Assembly: GCA_031761405.1 (NCBI GenBank)
Contig: JASEVX010000007.1
Location: 28,050,859-28,114,858, forward strand
DNA: 64,000 nucleotides
From: Serripes groenlandicus
Lineage: Eukaryota > Mollusca > Bivalvia > Cardiida > Cardiidae
Reading direction: 5' to 3'
Each line of letters opens with the position of its first letter. Position 1 is the first letter of the stretch. Shown here in pieces: positions 1-11,500 of this stretch. Under the pieces are notes generated by a model. The model saw only the letters and a program-made list of their open reading frames with translations, did not search any database and had not been told where the DNA came from. A program made the translations under genes and the position numbers.

Positions 1-868
1 AAACAAGAGGCCCAAGGGGGCCGGTATTGCTCCACTGCCATAAGCAAAAAATTAAATCGCCAAACAGCCCGCACCCTGGTGGCCATGTTTTTTGACCAAT
101 CAACATGGCTTGAAGGAATCTGATAGAGGGTCACCCTAGGAACATTTCCACAATATTACTTGAAAATCAGCCTGACACTTTCGGAGGAGAAGATTTTTTA
201 AGTTTTCACTACAGCCATATAAGGTAAAATAACACCGCCACCTGGCGGCCTTGTTTTTCAACCAATCAACTTGGTTTGAAGGAATCTGTTAGAGGGTCAC
301 CAAGGAACATTTCTACAAATTTATTTTTAAATTGGCCTGACACTTTCGGAGGAGAAGATATTTTAAGTTTTCACTATAGCCATATAAGGCAAAATAGCCC
401 CGCTCTCTGGCGGCCATGTTTTTTGACCAATCAACATGGCTTGAAGGAATCAGATAGAGGGTCGGTCTCCCAAGGAACATTTCTACAAAATTATTTGAAA
501 ATCGACCTGACACTTTCGGAGGAGAAGATTTTTTAAGTTTTCACTATAGCCATATAAGGCAAAATAGCCCCTACCTCTGGCGGCCATGTTTTTCGAACAA
601 TCAACATGGCTTAAAGGAATCTGAAAGAGAGTCACCCAAGGAATATTTCTACAAAATTATTTGAAAATCGGCCTTGACACTTTCGGAGAAGATTTTTAAG
701 TTTTCACTATTTTTTTCATTCGGTTGCCATGGAAACCAGAATTTTGCATGGATCCAAACAAATTGAAGGAATTTAGGAGAAGCCATTGAGAGGATGCTAC
801 TATGAAGTTTCATCCCATTTGGCCAAGTGGTTAGGGAGGAGAAGTCATTTGAGCCAGTGGAGCTAAAA
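1..868 (-). mobile_element. Composite element with tandem core repeats
   Basis: On the minus strand it runs from TTTTAGCTCCACTGGC (near 866) to GGCCTCTTGTTT (at 1), with about 3.8 core units of roughly 173 bp (65-720) and a GC-rich stem (GGCCC...GGGCC) just before the 3' end. This layout matches the non-autonomous Helentron-like (HINE, including bivalve pearl) design. It lies about 28 bp past the exon ending at 896. Confidence 0.6.
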
Positions 869-895
869 ACCTTGAGCTTAAAAATCTAAATTCAC

Positions 896-1061
896 CTTTT
901 GCCATTTTCTTTGTTCATATGAATACGGGTTAATCATTTTAAACTGTTCATTGAATTTGTAGATGGATGTGAAAAATCCAATCACACCCGCAATACCAAG
1001 AGCCTGAAATCCACTTTTCATCAATGGAACATAATATCCTGGAAATTCTCCTGTATGTGGA
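896..1061 (-). CDS. TIMMDC1-like paralogue, second coding exon
   Basis: The acceptor TCTTATCTTTCCAG is followed by one base completing an Asp codon, then 55 codons to a GTGAAT donor. It encodes a helix (FQALGIAGVIGFFTSIY) and a basic tail, matching in phase and length exon 2 of the plus-strand gene. The splice from 3613 is in frame (GA+T). No later exons lie to the left, because a composite repeat occupies 1-868, so the gene continues outside the window. Confidence 0.65.
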
Positions 1062-1128
1062 CTGGAAAGATAAGAAGACATTCATTAGCTCTCTCCAACA
1101 TACAATAAATCTACAGCAGATGACTTTA

Positions 1129-1333
1129 TTAACCCCTTTCCCTCATATAGACGCTTTCTGACGCCTCTGCAACAGACGGCTATTTGAAAACATAGTGACA
1201 AAAGAAGAAATTGCACAAATGTTTTCTACTTTTAGTCATAGGTTATCCATTCAATTATAGAGATTTTCCATTTTTTGACAAAATATGTTCAAAGTCGTCT
1301 GCTGCAGAATTGTCGTATGAGAGAAAGGGTTAA
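1129..1333. mobile_element. TTAA MITE (founding description)
   Basis: The dominant repeat of the window. Full copies are about 200-235 bp, begin TTAACCCTTTCCC and end GGGAAAGGGTTAA, with TTAA as target duplication. Subterminal GCAGCAGACGACTTTGA is mirrored as TCAAAGTCGTCTGCTGC. An internal palindrome GAAATTGC...GCAATTTC lies mid-element. TTAA and CCC ends fit a piggyBac-mobilised non-autonomous element; no transposase was seen. Confidence 0.8.
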
Positions 1334-1727
1334 TCTTTTAATCATCTGGAGAAAAATAGGGAAAATCTCTTTCCAAAGATAATTTTGAGAACGAGAGTTG
1401 AAAACATTATGAGCAATTTGTCCTTTTGCCACCAGATCTCTACATAAGGGGAGATTTGTATGTTCTAAAATCCTAATTGCCATTATAACCCTATGTTGCA
1501 GGTACTCATTGAGACGATTTTTTTTAGTACCCACATCATAGGGTTTGGTTGGATAATAAGAGAAATATCGTGGGTTGGGAAAAGAGCTGTATACGCCTCC
1601 TGAAGTCAATTGGACCTCTGTTTTGCCACAATTATTTCAAAGGTCAGCTGCTGCTGAAGCATCAGAAAGTGCCTTTATATGATAAAAGGATGAACCCTTT
1701 CCCACATACAGCAGCAGACGACTTTGA

Positions 1728-2690
1728 AACAAGAGGCCCAGAGGGCCTGTATCGCTCACCTGGATATTTCAGCAATCATGGGAATATGTTCTAAAGAAAA
1801 GTGAATTTGCAAACAATTCCACATCTGGAGGTTTCTATGGTGAAGAATGCTCCACACTAAATTATCTAGATAACTTAATTTGTACTGAAAATGGAGTTAA
1901 ATGAGTTTTCTCTGGTTTCCTGTACTTGACCTTTGTCCTTAAGAAGGGTTCCTCTTTGCAGTTAAATGTTAGGTTTGTTTTGCACTGGAACTATCCATAC
2001 CGAATTTGGTTCAGATCTTTTACCCAGTGTCAAGGAGTTTATGCAACATTGAGTCACTTGTGAGCAAGGATGCTACAGACCAATATCATCCATTTGAGGA
2101 AACTTCATAGCACTATATCCCAGGTACTTACTGGCCAAACATTATCACTCTGGGTCTCCTGTTTAGTCAGAAGAAGTTGTTAAAAGAATTTGTATATATT
2201 TGACCACTGTGGCCTTGCAAGTAGGTCAAGGTCATTTATTGGAGGAAACTATATAGAATTTCTGTCCAGGTATTTACTGGAAAAAAATATCATCACTCTG
2301 AACCTCCTGGTTATTCAATAGCAGTTGTTTAAATGTTTTTATATATTTGACCCTTGTGACCTTGAAAGTAGGTCAAGGTCATTTATTGGAGGAAACTATA
2401 TAGCATTTCATGACAGGTATCTACTGGCAAAATATCATCACTCTGGGCCTCCTGGTTATTCAGAAGAAGTTGTTTAAAGGTTTTCATATATTTGACCCTT
2501 GTGATCTTGAAAGTAGGTCAAGGTCATTTATTGGAGGAAATTATATAGCATTTCATGCCAGGTATCTACTGGCAAAATATCATCACTCTGGGCCTCCTGG
2601 ATATTCAGAAGAAGTTGTTTAAACTGGTTTTCATATATTTGACCCTTGTGACCTTGAGAGCAGGTCAATGTAATTTATTGCATGTCCATG
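1728..2690 (-). mobile_element. Composite element, tandem about 145-bp cores
   Basis: The 3' terminus AAACAAGAGGCCCAGAGGGC (minus orientation) sits inside a MITE fragment, followed by about four units containing AAATATCATCACTCTGGGCC and GGTCAAGGTCATTTATTGG. The 5' end is not clear. Confidence 0.55.
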
Positions 2691-3293
2691 GGAAAACTAC
2701 AACTTGGCATATCCGAACAGTGTAGATTCAGATCAGCCAAGCCCAGTAAATTGGCTGCATCTTATCAGAATTTACACACAGTGACCGATGCTTCTAACAA
2801 GCTTGTGTTAAGTTATACCTCAAAAGTGTAGATCTTGATCAGAGTGTGGGGATGCACAAGGCTAATCCAGATCTACTTTGTTCATGAAAGTTGCTATGAA
2901 CCTCTTCCCATGATGGACAGGGTCCTATTAAATATTTTCAAATTTCCAGATAACTCAATATTGATAATCAGGGAGAGTGTACCAATTAGTTTGAACACCT
3001 TCCGCGTTACATACCATATTTTACGCCTTTATAGAAGATAAATTTTGGGTAACACTGTGAGAAAAAAAGAAATTGCTCAAAAATTTATCAATGATATTTC
3101 AAAGATCCAGATTAATAAATTTAGCTTAACCCTTTCCCTCATACAACAAATCTGCAGCAGATGACTTTGAAAACACTTACATGCACTGTAGTCAAACATA
3201 TGGAAAATCTTTATAATAGATCAAGGTACTGTTCAGATCCAGATAAGGAGGAGTTATAATTCAGCTCTTTCTTCCACAATGTCTCTCTTATTA

Positions 3294-3512
3294 TTAACCC
3301 TTTCCCTCATACAACAATTCTGCAGCAGACGACTTTGAACATATTTTGTCAAAAATTGAAAATCTCTATAATTGAATGGATAACCTATGACAAAAAGTGG
3401 AAAACATTGTGTCAAAAGGTGAAATTGCTTGTTTTGAGCAATTTCTTCTTTTGTCAGTATGTTTTCAAAAAGCTGTCTGCTGCAGAAGCATATATATGAG
3501 GGAAAGGGTTAA
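3294..3512. mobile_element. TTAA MITE
   Basis: Complete copy with TTAA at both ends, about 100 bp downstream (in gene orientation) of the minus-strand TIMMDC1-like exon at 3613. A truncated half copy lies at about 3125-3175. Confidence 0.8.
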
Positions 3513-3612
3513 TGTTGGATCCACAAAACAGAATATTGGACAGGCTGGATTTGAACAATGCACTGTCTCCCTGATATAAATGAAATAAGACCAAATGAAA
3601 GGGAATACTTAC

Positions 3613-4010
3613 TCTCTTCTTGCATATCTAACTAATCTCTCAAAGCCAGATTCATTTTGAATAAAATATTCTACATCAGCAGATAGTTTCTCCATATTTC
3701 CAAGCTGTTCAGACATTAACTTTAGCTTATTGGCCCGTATCGAATTTTCACATTCAACATTGTGTATTTTTAAAACTGATAGTAATTGTTTATACACAGA
3801 AAATGAGCATTTTGACTGCTTCTTCAAAATATCAGAACATTGATGATCATCATTATGAACTCTGTTAAAAATATCTTGAACAACTGATTGATTTTTCCCA
3901 AGGAATATTCGACTTGAAGGTAGCCTCATTCCGTTCCATTTGTCATATGAGAGAGAGTCCAATTTACAGTTAGACTTTCTGATCTCTTCCATGTCTTTTG
4001 GTGGATTCAT
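3613..4010 (-). CDS. TIMMDC1-like paralogue, first coding exon
   Basis: The minus-strand ATG (4010-4008) follows an acceptor directly (TTTATTCCAG). 132 codons plus two bases lead to a GTAAGT donor (3612-3607). The exon resembles the plus-strand TIMMDC1 exon 1 in length (132 against 135 codons), donor phase (2) and motifs: SVYKQLLSVLKIHNVEC against TVSKHIKSLLRINTVHC, and VEYFIQNESGFERL against VEEFLQNETPMDRL. It is therefore a diverged paralogue, transcribed away from the other gene. A 5' UTR exon upstream is implied but not identified. Confidence 0.65.
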
Positions 4011-4292
4011 CTGGAATAAACAGTAGTGAAACGTGTACCAGACCCTTCACAGTAGTATACCGAGCTCTAGAAAAGAAGTGTAATTTGCTTGTTCTAAAAT
4101 CCTTATTTTATCCGTAAACCCTATGTTGTGTAATCTGAGCCATCTCTGACCCTAAACAGCTCTTTTTTCTATTTTTGATATTTCATCTTCAAAAGAATCC
4201 TCTCAATGAGACGATTCATTTGAGTACCTACAACATAGGGTAACAAACCGTTTGGTTGGATAATAAGAGAGGTATTGTGGGGAAAATAGCTG

Positions 4293-4522
4293 TTAACCCT
4301 TTCCCTAATATAGACGCTTTCTGAGGCCTCTACAGCAGACGGCTTTTTGAAAACATATTGACAAAAGAAGAAATTGCACAAAACGTGCAATTTTTCCTTT
4401 TGCCACAATGTTTTCCACTTTTTGTCATAGGTTATCCATTCAATTATGGAGATTTCCTATGTTTTGCCAAAATACATTCAAAGTCGTCTGCTGCAGAATT
4501 GTCGTATGAGGGAAAGGGTTAA
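4293..4522. mobile_element. TTAA MITE
   Basis: Complete copy, both TTAA ends present; the central hairpin GAAATTGCACAAAACGTGCA is intact. Confidence 0.8.
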
Positions 4523-5187
4523 CCCCTCCTTATCTGGACCTCTGGTATACACACATTGACCTTCCTCCTAGATACAAATAACACTAATTAGCATTGTGGG
4601 ATTATCATTAGGATGACGTTCAAAATGTCAAATTGATAAAACAGAAAAAATCATGAGTCAAAATGTTGAATTGGTGATTATATAGTATAATATAGTATAT
4701 ATATATTTAAACTTGCTGTAACATATTATACTTGAATAATAATTTAAGGTTTTATTTGTCGAAAAAGCCATAATTATTATTTTGTACTGTTTAATGTTGC
4801 TTGATTTAGTATTTGTAATATTTATTGAAAACATTAAATAAAAAAATGAGAATGAATTTTGTTTCATGTTGATGTCTTGTCAGTGTTACAGATTTGAAAA
4901 TAAATCAGCATTCTGCAAGTAAGTCTTTATGACTCATGATTTGTTCTTTTTGATAAATTCGACATTTTGACTGTAATTCCTGGGATTATCTTATTTATTT
5001 ATTTTCACTTAAGTATCGAAAATTTACGCCATGAAAATGCTAGTAACGAAGATAAAATGGACAGTCAGTCTGTCATTTGATTTCTTGATTGCTTTGACTA
5101 AACAGTGAAAATGTGTATTAGGCTATCGCCCGTATATCATGTTGTTACCCCGACAAACAAACGGAATTCACCGGAATAAGTAGATAA
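4523..5187. other. AT-rich intergenic gap between divergent genes
   Basis: Very AT-rich unique-looking sequence with no recognised repeat. It lies between the minus-strand TIMMDC1-like paralogue and the plus-strand orphan exon, so a bidirectional promoter could sit here. No specific element was identified. Confidence 0.3.
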
Positions 5188-5355
5188 ATGAAAGTCTGTA
5201 GACGACCTCGGGTTCTTTACATCGTGCTGGAAACTACATTTGGATTGTATCTGTTCTTTCTCACTACTTGCAATACCCTTGCATTAACCAAGAAGTTGCG
5301 ACTTGAAGGTCAAAATTATTTGTTGGTTCCGAAAGTGACAGCAGAGGATCACCAG
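5188..5355 (+). CDS. Orphan candidate first coding exon, hydrophobic N-terminus
   Basis: The ATG at 5188 opens 56 codons to a good donor (CACCAG|GTAAAG) in phase 0. The peptide has a basic start (MKVCRRPR) and then a hydrophobic run (VLYIVLETTFGLYLFFLTT), as in a signal peptide or membrane anchor. It lies in the gap between the two divergent TIMMDC1-like genes. Splicing to the TIMMDC1 exon at 8154 in this frame meets a stop after five codons, so it belongs to another product, acts as a 5' exon with an upstream ORF, or is chance. I do not recognise the family. Confidence 0.35.
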
Positions 5356-5725
5356 GTAAAGTATTTAATTTTCACAATATTTTGTTATTCAAAAACTTGG
5401 ATCGTATGCAAAGATATTTAAACGTTCAATGAAGGATGTGATATATTGTTTTTAATTTTCACTGAACTCTAATATAATCAGTTTTCGCGACGTGAAGTTA
5501 AAACTCGTTTCTCATTTTCTGTCTACACTAGCCTAGTCCAAGTAATTTAGAGTTTCGGTTGCTCGTTTTGTCATCTGACATGTGTTGGGCGTATGCAGGA
5601 TAATAACTAAATGAAAAATGAGCATATGCGATGTCTTTTATATGTCGGACTATGTCTACACTTGGTTCCAATATAAAATAAAGATTGATCTGAAGATAAT
5701 TCATTTACAAAACAGACCAATCAGA

Positions 5726-5956
5726 TTAACCCTTTCCTTCATATAGACGCTTTTCTGACGCCTCTGCAGCAGACGGCTTTTTAAAAACATAGTGACAAAA
5801 GATCAAATTGTTCATGATGAGCAATTTCACTATTTGCCACAATGTTTTAAATTTTATTTAATAATTAAAGTGTTATTAATGGTAATTGTACGGGATTTTG
5901 CCAACATACTTTCATAGTCATCTGCTGCAGGTTTGCTGTATGTGGGAAAGTTTTAA
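5726..5956. mobile_element. TTAA MITE, diverged
   Basis: Full-length copy in the AT-rich gap between orphan exon 5188-5355 and TIMMDC1; its right end is mutated (GGGAAAGTTTTAA). Confidence 0.7.
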
Positions 5957-6261
5957 TATATCAATTAAATTGTAGTGATTACAAGGTGATTACAAGTTTA
6001 TTAGCTTTTAACTTTATATAATTTAATATAATAATGAATACATATTACTATATAATTTGCAAAGGACATTTATTGTATGACATGGTTCATTTAATGATTA
6101 CTATCTGGAGAAACCATCCAAAGAAATTTCAGAAAAATGATTTCTGACACCATTATACAGCAAACTTATCACTAGTCGCTACCTTAAAAAATCTTTATGG
6201 GATCCTTTCGCCGTGATATAACTGAAATGATGTTGAAAACATGGTAAAACCCCAATAAAAC

Positions 6262-6679
6262 AAAAACATAACTTTCCCACATGCAAAAAATTGCAGCAGG
6301 CGAATTTTCAAACATCAAATTAAAATATGGAAAATCTCCATAAATTAAATTATCAGATAGAGTTGAAAACATTGTGGCAAAAGGAGAAATTGCTTTAACC
6401 CTTTCCCTCATATAGACGCTTTCTGACGCCTCTGCAGCAGAGGGCTTTTTGAAAACATAGTGACAAAAGAAGAAATTGCACAAAACGTGCAATTTCTCCT
6501 TTTGCCACAATGTTTTCCAATTTTTGTCATAGGTTATCCATTCAATTATGGAGATTTTCTATTTTTTGACAAAATACATTCAGTCGTCTGCTGCAGAATT
6601 GCCGTATGAGGGAAAGGGTTAATACATTTTCAAAAGTTAAATTCTTCAGACGTGTCATCTGTGAGTGAGAAAGGATTAA
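6262..6679. mobile_element. Nested TTAA MITEs
   Basis: An older copy (left half 6262-6394, right half about 6623-6679) is interrupted in its central hairpin by a younger complete copy at 6395-6622, with TTAA at both ends. Confidence 0.7.
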
Positions 6680-8167
6680 CCCATTTAAACCCGTAGACGC
6701 ATTTTGAGGCATTTGCAGCAGACAACTTTCGAAAAAACTTATGCAAAAGGAGAAACTACTTTTGAGCAATTTCTCCTTTTGCCATATCGTTTTCAACTAT
6801 ATTCAACAATTATACTTTCATTTGTAGAGATTTTCCATATTTTTGGATAGACATATCAAAGTTGTCTGCTGCAGATTCGTTGTATGTGGGAAAGGGTTAA
6901 TTCAAAATAATTTACTTTTCAGGTAGCTGTATCAAAATGTTGAGTCATTTTGAGGCATTTGCAGCAGACAACTTTCGAAAAAACTTATGCAAAAGGAGAA
7001 ACTACTTTTGAGCAATTTCTCCTTTTGCCATATCGTTTTCAACTATATTCAACAATTATACTTTCATTTGTAGAGATTTTCCATATTTTTGGATAGACAT
7101 ATCAAAGTTGTCTGCTGCAGATTCGTTGTATGTGGGAAAGGGTTAATTCAAAATAATTTACTTTTCAGGTAGCTGTATCAAAATGTTGAGGCATTTTGAG
7201 GCATTTGCAGCAGACAACTTTCGAAAAAACTTATGCAAAAGGAGAAACTACTTTTGAGCAATTTCTCCTTTTGCCATATCGTTTTCAACTATATTCAACA
7301 ATTATACTTTCATTTGTAGAGATTTTCCATATTTTTGGATAGACATATCAAAGTTGTCTGCTGCAGATTCGTTGTATGTGGGAAAGGGTTAATTCAAAAT
7401 AATTTACTTTTCAGGTAGCTGTATCAAAATGTTGAGTCATTTTGAGGCATTTGCAGCAGACAACTTTCGAAAAAACTTATGCAAAAGGAGAAACTACTTT
7501 TGAGCAATTTCTCCTTTTGCCATATCGTTTTCAACTATATTCAACAATTATACTTTCATTTGTAGAGATTTTCCATATTTTTGGATAGACATATCAAAGT
7601 TGTCTGCTGCAGATTCGTTGTATGTGGGAAAGGGTTAATTCAAAATAATTTACTTTTCAGGTAGCTGTATCAAAATGTTGAGTCATTTTGAGGCATTTGC
7701 AGCAGACAACTTTCGAAAAAACTTAGGCAAAAGGAGAAACTACTTTTGAGCAATTTCTCCTTTTGCCATATCGTTTTCAACTATATTCAACAATTATACT
7801 TTCATTTGTAGAGATTTTCCATATTTTTGGATAGACATATTCAAAGTTGTCTGCTGCAGATTCATTGTATGTGGGAAAGGGTTAATTCAAAATAATTTAC
7901 TTTTCAGGTAGCTGTATCAAATTGTTGAGTCATTTTGAGGCATTTGCAGCAGACAACTTTCGAAAAAACTTAGGCAAAAGGAGAAACTACTTTTGAGCAA
8001 TTTCTCCTTTTGCCATATCGTTTTCAACTATATTCAACAATTATACTTTCATTTGTAGAGATTTTCCATATTTTTGGATAGACATATCAAAGTTGTCTGC
8101 TGCAGATTCGTTGTATGTGGGAAAGGGTTAATTCAAAATAATTTACTTTTCAGGTAGCTGTATTAAA
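6676..8167 (+). repeat. 246-bp tandem array carrying a repeated splice acceptor
   Basis: Units start at about 6901, 7147, 7393, 7639, 7886 and 8132 (spacing 246, once 247) after a founder MITE at 6676-6900. Each unit is most of a MITE plus TTACTTTTCAG and the first bases of TIMMDC1 exon 1 up to its ATG. Acceptor copies end at 6922, 7168, 7414, 7660, 7907 and 8153; only the last leads into the coding exon. Confidence 0.9.
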
Positions 8168-8574
8168 ATGAAAAATAGAGAAACATCCAAAGGAACTGTA
8201 TTAGAAAATACTGAAGTATCAAATTGGAGTTTTATTTTTGGAGCTAATAGTGACTCAACAACTCCATCTTGTGTTAGATTATTAACTCCAACCTATAACT
8301 TCACAAAACTAACTGAAACAGAACATCAAAGAACTTTTAGGAGAAAGAAATACAAGGGCTTATGCTGGACTGTTAGTAAGCATATCAAGTCTTTATTAAG
8401 GATCAATACAGTACACTGTGATACAAATAAACCTGTGGTGATAAATAAGGAAGAAGTAACACCTGCTGTCTTAAATACTGGTGGAAGGAAATACAAATTA
8501 ATACAGGAAGAAGTGGAAGAGTTTCTTCAGAATGAGACACCAATGGATAGGCTCCGAAGAACATTTAGAAAAAA
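8154..8574 (+). CDS. TIMMDC1: TIMMDC1-like exon 1 (first coding exon)
   Basis: The acceptor TTACTTTTCAG ends at 8153. The first ATG (8168) opens 135 codons plus two bases. Reading in frame from the acceptor would need an upstream phase-1 exon, so the ATG is taken as the start behind a 5' UTR exon. The end aligns with the minus-strand paralogue (VEEFLQNETPMDRLRR against VEYFIQNESGFERLVR), which fixes the phase-2 donor. That donor is GTATTG, weak compared with GTAAGT in the paralogue. Without splicing the frame stops at 8582-8584. Confidence 0.75.
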
Positions 8575-11500
8575 GTATTGTTAATTCATTAAATTGATTT
8601 CACCTTCTTTACCTGATATGATGCTGTCTTAAATGTCATCATAAGGGAACACATTTCAAAATATGGAAGTTAAGTAATAATGAGTTGAAAATAGTGCTGG
8701 CAAAGTAGAAATTGTTTCTAGCTTTTTTTTCCGCAATGCTTTCAGAAAATAGTGTCTGCTGCTGAGGTTTCTTAATTGGTTTATATTAGAGAAACTGAAA
8801 GGGTTAACCCTTTCCCTCATACGACAATTCTGCAGCAGACGACTTTGAACATATTTTATCAAAAAATATAAAATCTCTATAATTGAATGGATAACCTATA
8901 TATAGATGACTTAAAGTGGAAAACATTGTGGCAAAAGGAGAAATTGCACGTTTTGTGCAATTTCTTCTTTTGTCACTATGTTTTCAAAAAGCCGTCTGCT
9001 GAAGAGGCGTCAGAAAGCGTCTATATGAGGGAAAGGGTTAAGGATCTTGTGGCATATTATGTGAATGAATGAATGTATATTGTTTTATGGCGCATCGACA
9101 GCTAAGGTCATTTAGCGCGCAATTAAATTTAATCATTCATGATCCCTGGGTAAACAAACCAGTACTAGGCTAGAAAATGTGCCTTGCCCAAGGGCACTCC
9201 ACCATGACCGTAGTGCCGCGACTGGGGATCGAACCCGGGACACCCGGTTTCGAAATCCCCGACGCTAACCACTCAACCACAGCGGATTTCTGGCATATTA
9301 TGTGAACAGTGAATACTTTGGTAGGGTAACCAATACACAGTTGGGAATTCTGCATGATTTTAAAAACTTGCCATTTGGAATGGGTCAGAATATCTGACCC
9401 GTGGGATGCCTAGAAAAGGGCCTGCATAGACATATTTAAGGCCTATAGAGCAGACGACTTGAAAACATTGTGACAAAACAAGCAATTACAAATAATTAGC
9501 AATTTCTCACTTTGTTGGACGGATTGCTTTAGCAATTCCGGTCTATAGATTGGCGATGTCCGTCTGTTTGTCTGTCTGTCCGTCAACATTTTGGTTAAAG
9601 TTTCAGGTTGAGGCAAAATCTCAGCACTGGAAAGGGTTACAAACTTGAAACTTTGCCTGGAGGTGACCAGTAACAAGTTCTATTGATTTCTATGGTTACT
9701 TTGACCTTGACCTTGGTTTGTCGATTTTCAAGGTCAAATTGCCAACAATCCGGCCTTACCGTCTTCAGCGGTTTCTTGTTATAATATAATTCCATAATAA
9801 TACTTTGACTTATAGAAATTTCACATATTTGTCTAGATGTTTGCAAAGTTGTAACTTTTTTGCTTAAAAAAAATTGTTTGTGGGAAAAGGTTAAAAAGAG
9901 AACTCTAAAAAGTGCATAAAGTATAGGGCAGGTAGACACAGCTTTTGTGTTTCTTTCAGCGATGTAACTAAAAGGTACCCAGAAGATGTTGAGGTTTTGA
10001 AACTGAGCTTGAACCTCTGCGTGATTTGCCTTACAAGCGTTGGATTGGGATTGGGAGGTACAGAGGCTCTGCTTGCATTTAACAGACGTAACAGATTTAC
10101 ATTGTATAATAATGCCAAGGCTATGACAGTGAGTATTGACATAACCCTTTCCCACATGTTTATAACAAATCTGTAGCAGTCAACTTTGAAAACAGCAATA
10201 TTGAAATATGGAATATCTCTATAAATGCAATTATCAATTAGTGAATAGAGTTGAAAACATTGTGGCAAAAGGGGAAATTGCTCATTATAAAATTTTGCCT
10301 TCTGCGACAACGATTTCAAAACTCGTCTGCTGCAGAGGCATCAGGAAGAGTCTATATGTGGGAAAGGGTTAAGATTACAGTCTAAATAACATAACTTTAT
10401 GGTTTCTGTAACCGTTTCCCACTTGAAGACGTATTTTGGCGCATCTGCAGCAGACAATGTTTCCAAACGTATTCAATAAATATACTATAATTCATTTAGT
10501 TTTTAAATAGTTTTACCTAGGTGTTTTCAAAGTTGTCTGCTGCAGATATGTTGTATGTGGGAAAGGGTTAAAACGAGCCACAACTATCAGAAAACAGACA
10601 ATAAAGACTAAGTGACCAGCAAGGATCCAGATAAGCTTGCTCCACAATAAAGTTTTTTCATAATCAAGGCTGATTAAGTCATACAAGCATCTTGGAAGTC
10701 TCATCAGAATGGTTTGATAAAAAAAATGACTCCAACCCTTTCCCTCTTACATGTACAACAAAAAATATGGAAACTCTAAAAATAAAAATAAAACAAATGA
10801 TAAAGTTGAATACATTAGGGCAAAAGCATTCCTCCTTTTTGGCACATTTTTAGCTCACCTGAGCAGGAAGTGCTCAATTGAGATATTGTGATCGCCATTT
10901 GTCAGGCGTGCATCGTCTATCAACATCTTCTCAGTAATCAGTGGGTCCATTGGGATGAAATTTCACAGAAAGCGTCCTCTCAATGACCTCACTATATTTT
11001 TTGAATAATTTTCTAGAAATGTTCATTGGATAACCCTCTATTTGATTCCTTCAAACCATGTAGATTGGTTGAAAAATATGGCCGCCAGGGGGCGGGGCTA
11101 TTTTGCCTTATATGGCTATAGTGAAAACTTAAAAAATCTTCTTCTCCAAAAGTGTCGGGCTGATTTTCAAATAATGTTGTAGAAATGTTCCTTGGGTGAC
11201 CCTCTATCAGATTCCTTTAAACCAAGTTGATTGGTCGAAAAACAAGGCCGTAAGGGTGTGTGGCTATTTTGCATTATATGGCTATAGTGAAAACTTAAAA
11301 AATCTTCTCCGACAAAAGTATCTGGCCCATTTTCAAATCATTTTGTAGAAATGTTCCTTGGTTGACTCTATCAGATTCCACCAAGCCATGTTCCGTTATT
11401 TATTCTTTTGACCAAGGCAAGTGAGTGGATCTATGTTAGGAACAGCTAATCAGATTGATCAATAGTGGTCACTAGACATGTTTTTGTGGGTACATTTTTT

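Noticed and set aside
9170..9292. Possible tRNA genes at about 9200, 12930, 34280, 39250, 48300, 53740 and 59500
   Set aside because: Each has A- and B-box-like motifs but lacks a convincing acceptor stem and is attached to SINE bodies or tails.
10513..10704. Minus-strand ORF with a hydrophobic stretch (LIWILAGHLVFIVCFLIVVA)
   Set aside because: It overlaps a dispersed repeat fragment (GACCAGCAAGGATCCAGAT) and a MITE end; no splice signals and no exon-like borders.
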